This document shows, one piece after another, positions 1-7,173 of a stretch of 7,994 bases of DNA. Position 1 is the stretch's first letter. Every line of letters starts with the position of its first letter. Made by a program: the position numbers and the translations under genes. Under the pieces are notes generated by a model. It was given only the letters and a program-made list of their open reading frames with translations. It ran no database searches and was not told where the DNA came from. The stretch lies in contig USPO01000060.1 of NCBI GenBank assembly GCA_900556575.1, forward strand, positions 1 to 7,994, written 5' to 3'. This DNA comes from an uncultured Eubacteriales bacterium. GTDB taxonomy: Bacteria; Bacillota; Clostridia; UBA1381.

Positions 1-288
1 CACCTGATAACAGCCATTGAACATTGCAATTCTAACCGGATTACTCTCACTATGTCCTTTATCTACTTTGTCCCAACACTTTTTATTGTGAAACATATTT
101 ACATCTGCTCCTTCGGCAATTGCCTCTTTTGCCGCTTCAGTATTTTGAACTTCCATAGACCTTTTTAATTTATACTCGGCAGTACTGTTTACATTGTTTG
201 ATTCACCTGATACCTCTCCGCAGCCTGATAAAAAAATGCATATAGTTATCACATTAATTAAGAGCATTATTTTAATAAAATACTTCAT
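1..288 (-). CDS. Ankyrin-repeat-like lipoprotein, 5' part (truncated by window edge)
   Basis: The reading frame starts at ATG 288 and stays open for 96 codons to base 1, so the C-terminal part lies outside the window. The N-terminus is a lipoprotein signal: MKYF, a hydrophobic core (about residues 5-20), then the lipobox LSGC with C23 as the expected lipidated cysteine. This predicts anchoring to the outer face of the membrane. After a Ser/Asn-rich linker, residues 51-63 (EAAKEAIAEGADVN) and the following SNPVRIAMFNGC resemble ankyrin repeats, which usually mediate protein binding. A Shine-Dalgarno AAAGGA (298-303, minus strand) sits 9 nt before the ATG and supports this start. The gene follows the M16C peptidase gene in the same direction with about 200 bp between them. 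No clear terminator separates them, so read-through is possible. The lipoprotein call is firm; the ankyrin call rests on about one and a half repeats and is moderate. The partner or role is unknown. Confidence 0.75.
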   Translation of the reverse strand, partial: MKYFIKIMLLINVITICIFLSGCGEVSGESNNVNSTAEYKLKRSMEVQNTEAAKEAIAEGADVNMFHNKKCWDKVDKGHSESNPVRIAMFNGCYQV

Positions 289-403
289 TATTACATATCC
301 TTTCTGTTTGAGTTACTATAAATATTACTTTCCGCTACGCTACAATGCACGAAAAGATTATGAAAATTAGCTTTTGTGTAGCTTTTAATGAAAATTTCTC
401 ATC

Positions 404-432
404 ATTATCCCATAAATAATAGCAGTCGTCCA
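404..432 (-). promoter_or_regulatory. Weak candidate promoter for the lipoprotein gene
   Basis: Read on the minus strand, TGGACG (427-432; 4 of 6 to TTGACA) and GATAAT (404-409; 5 of 6 to TATAAT) are separated by 17 bp. Transcription would start near 397 and give a leader of about 110 nt before the ATG at 288. The surrounding DNA is AT-rich, so chance matches are likely and the call is tentative. No hairpin with a T-tract was seen between 289 and 491. Confidence 0.25.
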
Positions 433-491
433 TGTATAAGATATAATAAATAAAATAAATGAACTAACAGCAAATAAAGCAATCAGCAAAG

Positions 492-3400
492 TTATCCAGT
501 AATTGTTACAGTACGGCTGGCATCGTCCCACAAAACATCATATCCGAGAGTTTCCGAAACCGCCCTAAACGGAATCAAGGTATAATCATTTACAATAACT
601 TCCGGTGCCTGTGTTTCAATTGTTTCAACATTGCCGTTTTCTTCCGTAACGGTAATAATGCTGCTGTTGATTTCCAAAACTATAGTTTTACCGTCTTTCT
701 TTGCAGTTACGGTTTTTGTTTCTCCATCCCATAAAACCTCAGCTCCAAATTTTTCAAAAATTTCACGCATCGGTACCATAGTTATATCGTTCATAATTTG
801 AGCGGGTGTCTTTGTTTTGAACAGTTCACCGTTTATTTCTATTTTAACGCTTTCTTCATCGGCATATGAAAACGGATTTTTAATATTTGCATATAAGCTC
901 TTGTTCTCATCAATTGTGCTTGCCGAACCCGCCGTATATACTATACCTTTTTCACTAAGCTTTTTCATTGCCTCCGCATATTCTGTAAAATCCTGAACCG
1001 TAACTGATTTCATATCATTCAATCTCTGTTTTTTCGTATTTGAAGTTTGTCCGTCACTGTAGTCTGCCGCCGCCCAATAGGCATCGTGCAAATCTCCTCC
1101 CGGAATCATATTCTGCGAATACGCGGCAATTATATAATTATCCAGCGTATCTTGATTGACATTCATGCTCAGCATGATTTCTCCGAGTTTTGAATATACA
1201 TCAAATGTCCCCGCCACCTGCGGATCTCTGTATGTACAGAAGTTAAAGCTATCATCAACAGGTGTCCGATACATTGAATACACATTATAATTGCCTGCAA
1301 GCACAGATGTAAGAATATCATTAATACAGTTCATCAACACGTCTGCTTTTCCGCTATACTCCAGCCCCAGCACCTCCAATGGGGCATAAACTCCGTTATA
1401 ATTCGTTGCTGCATTTATTTTAAATGCCGTATTTTCATACGGAACTTTTATATTCAAATAGTCGGCACGGACTTTCTCCTTCGATACAAGCTGTTCAAAA
1501 AACTTTTCCGCCGCACTTTCATTTTTTTGAATGCTTTCCTTTGATCCCGAATATATGAGCCTTGCATTATATTTATTATACAGCATTTCCTGTATATGGT
1601 TAAGCTTCTCTGTTACATACGACGGATTGTTCTGCATTATATCGTTTAGCTTGCTCACAAATTCAACGTAATTCAAGCCGAGAACCTCATTCATATATGC
1701 ATCATCAAGCCGGGAGGAAGCCTTTGCATATTTTGTGATATATGAATATGCGTTTTGGCTGAATCCCGTTTGTATTGAATCGGATAATTGTGCTATAAGA
1801 CCTTTTAACCGTTTGCGATCGGAAAAATCATTTTTGAACAGTGTTTGAAATGCTGTATCAAAAATTTTATCCGAGTCGTCAGAAAAGCCCTCATACTTCC
1901 ATATAATATACGGTACAAACTCATCGCCGTCATTTTGAGTTATAATATCCAAAGCACCTCCGGCATATTTGCTGTTATTTAAAGTTAATTCCGCCTGAGT
2001 GTACTTTTCCGTATTCATTTTTCCGGCAATATCCTTAAACAGCGAAAGCCACCCCAAATCGACAGCAGTAACATCCGAAACATCTATCATTATTCTGCCT
2101 TTGCCGTAGTCATTGATGTTTGACTCGGATGTTATGTATCTGACGCCGTCTTTCGTTTCATCGCTTATATTGTATTCCTTGTATTTATTCGGAAGATTTT
2201 CCACATTAACGACACTAAGCTCGTTTATAATTTTATTATCCAATTCCTGATCTACGGGCATATTGGTTTTATACTGCTTTGTCTTTTCGATAATTTCGTT
2301 TTTTTCTTCCGATGTCATGTCGTTCTTTACATTTTCCAGTTCCTTTGCCTGTGCCTCCTGCTGCTTTTCAAGCAAACCGGCAACAGGTACCGTTGTAACA
2401 AGTGCAGATGATGAATCATTTAAGATATATTTATTTATAACTTTGCCGATTAAATTCTTGTCAAAAATCTCCTCAGAATTATTGTATCCTTTTTCACCGA
2501 AATCAAAATAGTAATATAAATCTCCTGTTGACGCATACCATCTCATCAATGCCGGTGCAATGCTTGTTCCTATATTACCCGTATCAAGAGATTTTACAGC
2601 GGAATGCCGTATCTGCGAAATAACAGACTCCGTAATATTTTCGTCAATTTCATTTTCGGAAAGTTCCTTGATCGCGGTGTCAATAATTTCTTTAATTACT
2701 TTATTATCTTTTTGATCTATATTTTCGGCACTGAACAAAAACATCGGCTCCGGTGCATCGAAAGATATTGCGCATGACAGCACGGAATTCGGGAAACTGC
2801 TTTTAAACTCCTTTTGGAGCTGTGAGGCGGGATTGTTAAATACCATTGCCGCATAGTTAAATGCAGCCATATCGTCTGCATTTGCACCGCTGCAAACAAA
2901 GGCGTATACAACATATGCTTTGTTTTCCGTATCACTTCCGCCTGTAACCGGATATTCATAAACCCGCTCTTTAAAACCGGGTACAGTTGTGTATTCATCA
3001 AAATCCTCTTTGAATTCTTTTTTATCGTATTTGCTGTAATAATCGTCCATCAAGCTTAAAAATCGAGTATAATCAATATCTCCGTACAAAAATGCTGCTG
3101 AATTTGACGGGTGATAATATTTGGAATGATACTCTATCATATCTTCATTGGTCTGTTTTGATATATCCGCCGTGTCGCCGCCATAATTGTTCATAGCATA
3201 ACTACAGTCGAACAGCGTTTTTGTTAAATTATTTATACTCTGCAAAGATATTGCATAGGGCGACTGCATCTCACTGTATACCGATCCGCCTATAGTTAAT
3301 GGACTATCTTCACTTTCCATTTCATAATGCCATGCCTCCCTGTCAAAGATGCCGGAATCGGTATAGAAAAGCGGGTTAAATGCCCCGTCAAGTTCATACT

Positions 3401-3848
3401 CTGCCAGCTTATACAGCTGTTCCTCAGAAAGAGATGACGCTGCAAAATTTGTATTATACATTGATGTACTTCCAAAAAAATTCGTTGTATATGTTTGCAT
3501 AGGTATTCTTTTGCCTATAGTTGATGACGGATATTTTTCGCTTCCGCTCAACACTGCGTGCTCAAGAAAATGACTCATTCCGCTGTTGTCAAGAGGCGGT
3601 GTTTTAAAAGTCAAGTCAAATGCTGCGTTTGTATCATCATTCTTATAGTACAGAACCTTTGCGCCTGTTTTTTCGTGTTCAAAAGTAATCAGATCGGAAT
3701 TGTCCAAGTCAAGAGTTCGTGTGTCTATCACCTTAAAACCTTCAATAACTTCCCCTTTTGCAATATTGCCCGATTGAGCATAAACTATGCCGTTTAGGCT
3801 TAGTACCTCTATCGCAATTGCGGTTATTCCCGCTAAAATGCTTTTCAT
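492..3848 (-). CDS. Secreted M16C zinc metallopeptidase (PreP/falcilysin-like) with C-terminal copper-amine-oxidase-N-like domain
   Basis: This 1118-residue protein has a signal peptide with a likely signal peptidase I site after VYA (A24), so it should act outside the cell or at the wall. The inverzincin motif HFLEH at 93-97 supplies zinc ligands H93 and H97 and the base E96. E171 in REAWHYE fits the third ligand. The first peptidase half runs from about 35 to 495. A Glu/Lys-rich helical linker at about 495-550 matches the M16C-associated hinge. The second, inactive half runs from about 560 to 1000 and includes YRDP (873-876), which is conserved in PreP-like proteins. Known M16C enzymes degrade short unfolded peptides inside a clamshell chamber. 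Residues about 1005-1118 form two half-repeats (MVPMREIFEKFGAEVLWD and LIPFRAVSETLGYDVLWD), typical of the copper-amine-oxidase-N-like domain on clostridial secreted proteins. PreP alone is about 970 residues, so this domain is an add-on. The segment after HxxEH (NFFGSTSMYNTNF) diverges from the usual NA-T-Y pattern. The sequence AAGGAG lies 11 nt before ATG 3848. The substrate is unknown. Confidence 0.93.
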   Translation of the reverse strand: MKSILAGITAIAIEVLSLNGIVYAQSGNIAKGEVIEGFKVIDTRTLDLDNSDLITFEHEKTGAKVLYYKNDDTNAAFDLTFKTPPLDNSGMSHFLEHAVLSGSEKYPSSTIGKRIPMQTYTTNFFGSTSMYNTNFAASSLSEEQLYKLAEYELDGAFNPLFYTDSGIFDREAWHYEMESEDSPLTIGGSVYSEMQSPYAISLQSINNLTKTLFDCSYAMNNYGGDTADISKQTNEDMIEYHSKYYHPSNSAAFLYGDIDYTRFLSLMDDYYSKYDKKEFKEDFDEYTTVPGFKERVYEYPVTGGSDTENKAYVVYAFVCSGANADDMAAFNYAAMVFNNPASQLQKEFKSSFPNSVLSCAISFDAPEPMFLFSAENIDQKDNKVIKEIIDTAIKELSENEIDENITESVISQIRHSAVKSLDTGNIGTSIAPALMRWYASTGDLYYYFDFGEKGYNNSEEIFDKNLIGKVINKYILNDSSSALVTTVPVAGLLEKQQEAQAKELENVKNDMTSEEKNEIIEKTKQYKTNMPVDQELDNKIINELSVVNVENLPNKYKEYNISDETKDGVRYITSESNINDYGKGRIMIDVSDVTAVDLGWLSLFKDIAGKMNTEKYTQAELTLNNSKYAGGALDIITQNDGDEFVPYIIWKYEGFSDDSDKIFDTAFQTLFKNDFSDRKRLKGLIAQLSDSIQTGFSQNAYSYITKYAKASSRLDDAYMNEVLGLNYVEFVSKLNDIMQNNPSYVTEKLNHIQEMLYNKYNARLIYSGSKESIQKNESAAEKFFEQLVSKEKVRADYLNIKVPYENTAFKINAATNYNGVYAPLEVLGLEYSGKADVLMNCINDILTSVLAGNYNVYSMYRTPVDDSFNFCTYRDPQVAGTFDVYSKLGEIMLSMNVNQDTLDNYIIAAYSQNMIPGGDLHDAYWAAADYSDGQTSNTKKQRLNDMKSVTVQDFTEYAEAMKKLSEKGIVYTAGSASTIDENKSLYANIKNPFSYADEESVKIEINGELFKTKTPAQIMNDITMVPMREIFEKFGAEVLWDGETKTVTAKKDGKTIVLEINSSIITVTEENGNVETIETQAPEVIVNDYTLIPFRAVSETLGYDVLWDDASRTVTITG

Positions 3849-3923
3849 TTTGATTTAAACTCCTTCCATTTTAGGTTGTCTGGTAATCATCCCATTTAAA
3901 TTGAATGTTTAAACTATTTCTAA

Positions 3924-3935
3924 AGTAACGTTACT
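3924..3935. repeat. 12-bp perfect palindrome AGTAACGTTACT in the peptidase leader
   Basis: AGTAACGTTACT is its own reverse complement. It lies about 76-87 bp upstream of the peptidase start codon and about 100 bp downstream of the predicted transcription start. With no loop it makes a poor RNA hairpin, so a protein-binding site is more plausible. On the minus strand it lies between TAGACG and a weak TAGTTT with a 20-bp spacer, a geometry reminiscent of MerR-family promoters. That reading is speculative. Confidence 0.35.
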
Positions 3936-4034
3936 CCGTCTACCGTCTTGCTCATGCCTAACATTTATATTTTTATCTCAAATCTCTGTATAACTCTCTC
4001 TGCATTAATATATAATTACAAATGTAATATCCCC

Positions 4035-4063
4035 ATTATACCTATTTTTCTTATAATTGTCAA
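4035..4063 (-). promoter_or_regulatory. Perfect consensus sigma-A promoter for the M16C peptidase gene
   Basis: On the minus strand, TTGACA (4058-4063) and TATAAT (4035-4040) are separated by exactly 17 bp, matching the housekeeping consensus at all twelve positions. Transcription should start near 4028 and run into the peptidase gene at 3848, leaving a leader of about 180 nt. A perfect promoter is usually strong, so regulation by a repressor or an attenuating leader would be expected if expression is conditional. Confidence 0.8.
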
Positions 4064-4071
4064 TAGCTTTT

Positions 4072-4107
4072 ACAAAAGTGGTCATTTTTCGACAAAAGTG
4101 GTTATTT
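4072..4107 (-). promoter_or_regulatory. Tandem direct repeats upstream of the peptidase -35: candidate regulator site
   Basis: Two 16-bp copies, ACAAAAGTGGTCATTT (4072-4087) and ACAAAAGTGGTTATTT (4092-4107), differ at one base and repeat with a 20-bp period, about two helical turns. On the minus strand each reads ACCACTTTTGT, and the proximal copy ends 8 bp before the -35 element. Paired direct repeats on one DNA face directly upstream of -35 are typical of activator sites. The ACCnnTTnn half-sites resemble LytTR-family targets, but that family assignment is inference. Confidence 0.5.
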
Positions 4108-4230
4108 ATTTCTAAATATTTACTATAAATATATATTTCATTTTTATAGCCGATTATTTTTTAATAGTGAAGTAATTTTATAAAATAATAATTTAGTTTA
4201 TAAATATTTTGTTAATTTACAAATATATTA

Positions 4231-4259
4231 TTGCAATAAATCCGAAATCGTGATAAAAT
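4231..4259 (+). promoter_or_regulatory. Likely sigma-A promoter of the ftsH-nitroreductase operon
   Basis: TTGCAA (4231-4236; 4 of 6) and TAAAAT (4254-4259; 5 of 6) are separated by 17 bp. A start near 4266 gives a leader of about 65 nt to the ftsH ATG at 4331. A very AT-rich tract upstream could serve as an UP element. No CIRCE or CtsR heat-shock operator was seen. Confidence 0.5.
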
Positions 4260-4330
4260 TATATGACAGGTATTAGTATCATACTATACCCAATACATGA
4301 GCGAAAAAATGCAAAAGGAGTGCATGATAT

Positions 4331-4909
4331 ATGAATAATAATAAAAAGCAACCGGGCAAGTCCCCTATAAAAAATCCGTTTATTATTCTGCTGCTTATTT
4401 CAATAGCCGCTACCATTCTTCTGAACTTCATTGTCTCGATGATTTCTAATCCGTCAAAAACGGAGATTTCATACAGTGAGTTTATGACTATGGTTCAGGA
4501 GGACAAGGTTGATGAGGTTATAATTCAATCCGAACGTTATACTATATATGAAAAGCCGCAGAAATCAGCCGACTCCGAAGAGGCAAAAAAGACCATTGAC
4601 CGTCTTTCAAGTCTTGTCGGTGCGGATTTAAGCAAGGCTGCCAAGCAGGCAGAACTTGATTCAAGAAAAATATATTACACCGGCTATATCAGAGATGAAA
4701 GACTTCTTCAAACTCTTGATGATCACCATGTAAAATATTCAATACAACAGTCCGCTTATGAACTTCTTCGTAACCGCTATTCTTCCGGTTATCGTTATGG
4801 TTCTTCTGCTTATGCTCCTTTCGAGAAGTCTCGGCAAGCGTATGGGCGGCGGAGGCGGCATTATGGGCATAGGTCAGTCCAATGCCAAAATGTACAATGT
4901 AGAAAATAA
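4331..4909 (+). CDS. ftsH: FtsH N-terminal part: TM1 and extracytoplasmic domain (frame-disrupted ftsH)
   Basis: ATG 4331 is preceded by AAAGGAG (4314-4320) with a 10-nt spacer. The product starts with a basic Asn/Lys-rich cytoplasmic tail. It is followed by TM1 (about residues 17-37) and an FtsH extracellular domain beginning with the typical SYSEFMTMVQEDKVDEVII (47-65) and running to about residue 141 (VKYSIQQSA). In normal FtsH the second membrane helix follows directly. Here TM2 continues in the +1 frame from about 4758. Beyond about residue 141 this frame yields an Arg/Tyr/Ser-rich tail (to 192) that looks like an out-of-frame reading of the TM2 and glycine-linker region, not a real domain. 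Translated alone, this would be a one-helix fragment without ATPase or protease. Together with the downstream frame the coding length is about 687 residues, a normal FtsH size. See the companion entry for the catalytic part. Confidence 0.8.
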   Translation: MNNNKKQPGKSPIKNPFIILLLISIAATILLNFIVSMISNPSKTEISYSEFMTMVQEDKVDEVIIQSERYTIYEKPQKSADSEEAKKTIDRLSSLVGADLSKAAKQAELDSRKIYYTGYIRDERLLQTLDDHHVKYSIQQSAYELLRNRYSSGYRYGSSAYAPFEKSRQAYGRRRRHYGHRSVQCQNVQCRK

Positions 4910-6392
4910 AACAGGTGTTACCTTTGCCGATGTTGCCGGACAGGAAGAGGCTAAGGAATCACTTGATGAAATTGTTGACTTCCTGCATCACCCCGGAAAA
5001 TATACTGCAATAGGTGCAAAGCAGCCGAAAGGCGCTCTTCTCGTAGGTCCTCCGGGAACAGGTAAAACATTGCTTGCAAAAGCGGTTGCCGGTGAAGCAA
5101 ATGTACCTTTCTTCTCGCTTTCAGGTTCTGAATTTGTCGAAATGTTTGTCGGTGTTGGTGCATCGAGAGTTCGTGACCTATTCAAGCAGGCAAATCAGAA
5201 AGCACCTTGTATTATATTTATTGATGAAATTGATGCAATCGGTAAATCGAGAGATAACCAATACAGCACCAATGACGAGCGCGAACAGACGCTTAACCAG
5301 CTGCTTTCGGAAATGGACGGCTTTGATGCCACAAAGGGAATTGTTATCCTGGCAGCTACCAACAGACCGGAGGTTCTTGATAAGGCATTGTTAAGACCGG
5401 GACGTTTCGACAGACGAATTATTGTTGAAAAACCGGATTTAAAGGGACGTGAAGATATATTAAAGGTTCATATCAAACACGTTAAGACAGATCCCAACAT
5501 TGACCTTCACGCAATGGCACTTGCAACAAGCGGTGCGGTCGGTGCCGATCTTGCAAACATGGTTAATGAGGCTGCATTAAGTGCTGTGCGCCACGGCAGA
5601 CAACGAGTTCTTCAGTCCGACCTTATGGAAGCGGTCGAAGTAATCATTGCCGGTAAGGAAAAGAAAGACAGAATACTTTCAGAAAAAGAAAAGAGAATTG
5701 TAGCATACCACGAAGTCGGCCATGCACTTGCAGCAGCTTTACAGAAGAACACACAGCCTGTTCAGAAAATTACAATTGTTCCGCGAACAATGGGTGCATT
5801 GGGATACACCCTCCAAATGCCGGAGGAAGAAGAGCATTACCTTATGACTAAAGATGAAATTCTTGACCAGATAGTTGTGTTCCTTGCCGGACGATGTGCG
5901 GAAGAGGTTGTATTTAATACCTGCACAACAGGTGCATCGAATGATATTGAACGTGCAACAGCGCTTGCAAGAAATATGATTACACAATACGGAATGTCGG
6001 AACGTTTCGGTATGGCGGGACTGGAAAGTATTCAAAACAAATACCTTGACGGCAGAAGTGTTTCAAACTGTTCCGAAGAAACAAAGACCGAAATTGACCA
6101 TGAAGTTATCTCACTCTTAAAGCAGAGTCATACAAAGGCAACTCAGCTTCTTGAAGCCAACAGAGAAGCACTCGACAAGATTTCCGAATTTCTTATTGAA
6201 AAGGAAACAATAACAGGTACGGAATTTATGGATATATTAAATCAAGTAAATTCACCGGAAGAATCTGAAAATTCAGATGCAACACCTGATACCCCGGATG
6301 AAAACAATACCGTTACTGAAATTAAAGCTGCACCGAAAGCCGATGCAGCCGTAAATAACAATGCCGATACGGCAGAAGGAGCTGAAAACTAA
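4758..6392 (+). CDS. ftsH: FtsH catalytic part: TM2, AAA+ ATPase and zinc protease (frame-disrupted ftsH)
   Basis: FtsH is a membrane-anchored hexameric ATP-dependent protease that extracts and degrades damaged membrane proteins and some regulators. Numbered from ATG 4758, the frame shows TM2 (about 2-22) and the glycine-rich linker with GIMGIGQSNAK (34-44). The AAA+ domain has Walker A GPPGTGKT (97-104), pore motif FVG (130-132), Walker B IIFIDE (152-157) and second region of homology TNRPEVLDKALLRPGRFDR (201-219), with arginine fingers R213 and R216. The protease site is HEVGH (318-322, the usual HEAGH with Ala to Val), with D396 as third zinc ligand 74 residues later. The tail after about 497 is acidic and disordered. 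No Shine-Dalgarno precedes ATG 4758, and the frame is closed upstream by TAA at 4731-4733. This is therefore probably not an independent start but the continuation of the gene begun at 4331. It overlaps the next gene by one base (TAATG). Confidence 0.9.
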   Translation: MNFFVTAILPVIVMVLLLMLLSRSLGKRMGGGGGIMGIGQSNAKMYNVENKTGVTFADVAGQEEAKESLDEIVDFLHHPGKYTAIGAKQPKGALLVGPPGTGKTLLAKAVAGEANVPFFSLSGSEFVEMFVGVGASRVRDLFKQANQKAPCIIFIDEIDAIGKSRDNQYSTNDEREQTLNQLLSEMDGFDATKGIVILAATNRPEVLDKALLRPGRFDRRIIVEKPDLKGREDILKVHIKHVKTDPNIDLHAMALATSGAVGADLANMVNEAALSAVRHGRQRVLQSDLMEAVEVIIAGKEKKDRILSEKEKRIVAYHEVGHALAAALQKNTQPVQKITIVPRTMGALGYTLQMPEEEEHYLMTKDEILDQIVVFLAGRCAEEVVFNTCTTGASNDIERATALARNMITQYGMSERFGMAGLESIQNKYLDGRSVSNCSEETKTEIDHEVISLLKQSHTKATQLLEANREALDKISEFLIEKETITGTEFMDILNQVNSPEESENSDATPDTPDENNTVTEIKAAPKADAAVNNNADTAEGAEN

Positions 6393-6955
6393 TGAACGTA
6401 TATGAGGCAATAACAACACGCAGAACAATAAGAAAATTCAAGCAGGAGCCTGTTCGTGAAGAGGATTTATTAAAGCTTGTTGACTGTGCAAGGCTTGCAC
6501 CCTACGGTGCAAACCTCCAGCCGCTGAAATTCAAAATCATAACAGATGCAGCTATTATCAAGGATTTATATCCTCTGACAAAATGGGCAGGCTATCTCGA
6601 CTGGGAACCGGTTGAAAACGAAAGACCGACAGCGTATATTGCAATATTAAATGACACAAAGCTAAAGCCTACGGCTAATACAGAGTGCGACAGCGGTGCT
6701 GCAGTAATGAGCATGATATTAGAGGCGGAGGAACTCGGACTCGCCACAGCATGGCTCGGAGCCTTACAGAGAGATAAAATCAAAGAGTTATTGAAACTTG
6801 ACGAAAGTCTTGATGTGACATATCTTTTAGCGGTAGGTCATGCGGCACAGAGCGGCAGAACCTTCGCAATGAAAGACAGCGTTAAATACTATTTTGACAA
6901 TAACGGAAATGTAAAGGTACCTAAGCGTACCCTAAATGAAGTATTAGTCAAATAA
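6392..6955 (+). CDS. Nitroreductase-family FMN-dependent oxidoreductase
   Basis: The 187-residue length is typical of small nitroreductase-fold proteins, which bind FMN as dimers and use NAD(P)H to reduce nitro compounds, quinones, enones or other acceptors. The N-terminal RRTIRKF (10-16) is the classic phosphate-contacting segment. LAPYGANLQP (35-44) is the conserved FMN loop. The pattern DSGAAVMSMILEAEELGLATAWLG (100-123) matches the family's central helix and GLATAWLG flavin motif. ATG 6392 overlaps the ftsH stop (TAATG), and AGAAGGAG lies 10 nt upstream inside the ftsH 3' end, so translational coupling and a shared transcript are likely. The natural substrate cannot be told from sequence, and a functional link to FtsH beyond co-expression is not evident. 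No signal peptide is seen, so it should be cytoplasmic. Confidence 0.9.
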   Translation: MNVYEAITTRRTIRKFKQEPVREEDLLKLVDCARLAPYGANLQPLKFKIITDAAIIKDLYPLTKWAGYLDWEPVENERPTAYIAILNDTKLKPTANTECDSGAAVMSMILEAEELGLATAWLGALQRDKIKELLKLDESLDVTYLLAVGHAAQSGRTFAMKDSVKYYFDNNGNVKVPKRTLNEVLVK

Positions 6956-7052
6956 AAATATGGGGCTGCAGCAAAATGCACAGACCGCATAAAGCGAATA
7001 AAACAAAGCAAATATGCCATTTTTTATAATTAATTTGGTCATATTCAATGTG

Positions 7053-7078
7053 GAAATTTTCATAGTAATGAAAATTTC
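7053..7078. repeat. Perfect hairpin with 11-bp arms and 4-nt loop
   Basis: GAAATTTTCAT (7053-7063) and ATGAAAATTTC (7068-7078) are exact reverse complements around the loop AGTA. It sits in the interior of the MITE-like element, inside the pairing GCATAAAGC/GCTTTATGC, so it may be the tip of a larger fold. It lacks a following T-tract and is not a typical terminator. Confidence 0.7.
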
Positions 7079-7100
7079 TAAATTGAGTTTGCTTTATGCT

Positions 7101-7173
7101 ACGAACGAAACGAACCCCTCGACGTACCACCGTACGCCTTCGGGCAGGGGGCTGCGCCCTTCGTTTCGTCCGT
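7101..7173. repeat. Long GC-rich stem with nested hairpins
   Basis: Bases 7101-7114 pair with 7160-7173 at 13 of 14 positions (core CGAAACGAA with TTCGTTTCG). Inside are alternative hairpins: CGTAC/GTACG around CACC (7123-7136), GCC-TTCG-GGC (7136-7145) with a UUCG tetraloop, and GCAG/CTGC around GGGG (7144-7155). The base composition contrasts sharply with the AT-rich flanks. It lies about 145 nt after the nitroreductase stop and could stall transcription, but no T-tract follows directly. Confidence 0.6.

Larger units (their letters stand above)
3849..4330. other. Divergent AT-rich intergenic region
   Basis: This 482-bp stretch separates the minus-strand peptidase gene from the plus-strand ftsH operon and contains no credible gene. 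It holds the peptidase leader (3849 to about 4028), a strong minus-strand promoter (4035-4063), a pair of direct repeats (4072-4107), a very AT-rich section (about 4100-4230) with the 12-bp palindrome ATTTTATAAAAT at 4175-4186, and the plus-strand promoter (4231-4259). No riboswitch class was recognised in the leader. Confidence 0.8.

Noticed and set aside
2717..3001. 94-codon minus-strand ORF inside the peptidase gene
   Set aside because: It is an out-of-frame shadow of the M16C coding sequence with no domain-like composition and no ribosome site that I can see.
4100..4230. Replication origin or DnaA-box cluster in the AT-rich region
   Set aside because: No DnaA box (TTATNCACA) was seen and no replication gene is nearby; AT richness alone is common at divergent promoters.
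4324..4338. Tiny ORF ATG-ATA-TAT-GAA-TAA overlapping the ftsH start
   Set aside because: It has only four codons plus a stop and sits 3 nt after the AAGGAG motif, too close for initiation; probably chance.
4734..4760. Classical -1 programmed frameshift in ftsH
   Set aside because: The downstream frame is +1 (or -2) relative to the upstream frame, and no X-XXY-YYZ heptamer is present.
5739..6035. 98-codon minus-strand ORF opposite the FtsH protease domain
   Set aside because: It is antisense to strongly conserved FtsH codons; its Cys/His-rich content reflects the complement of the coding strand.
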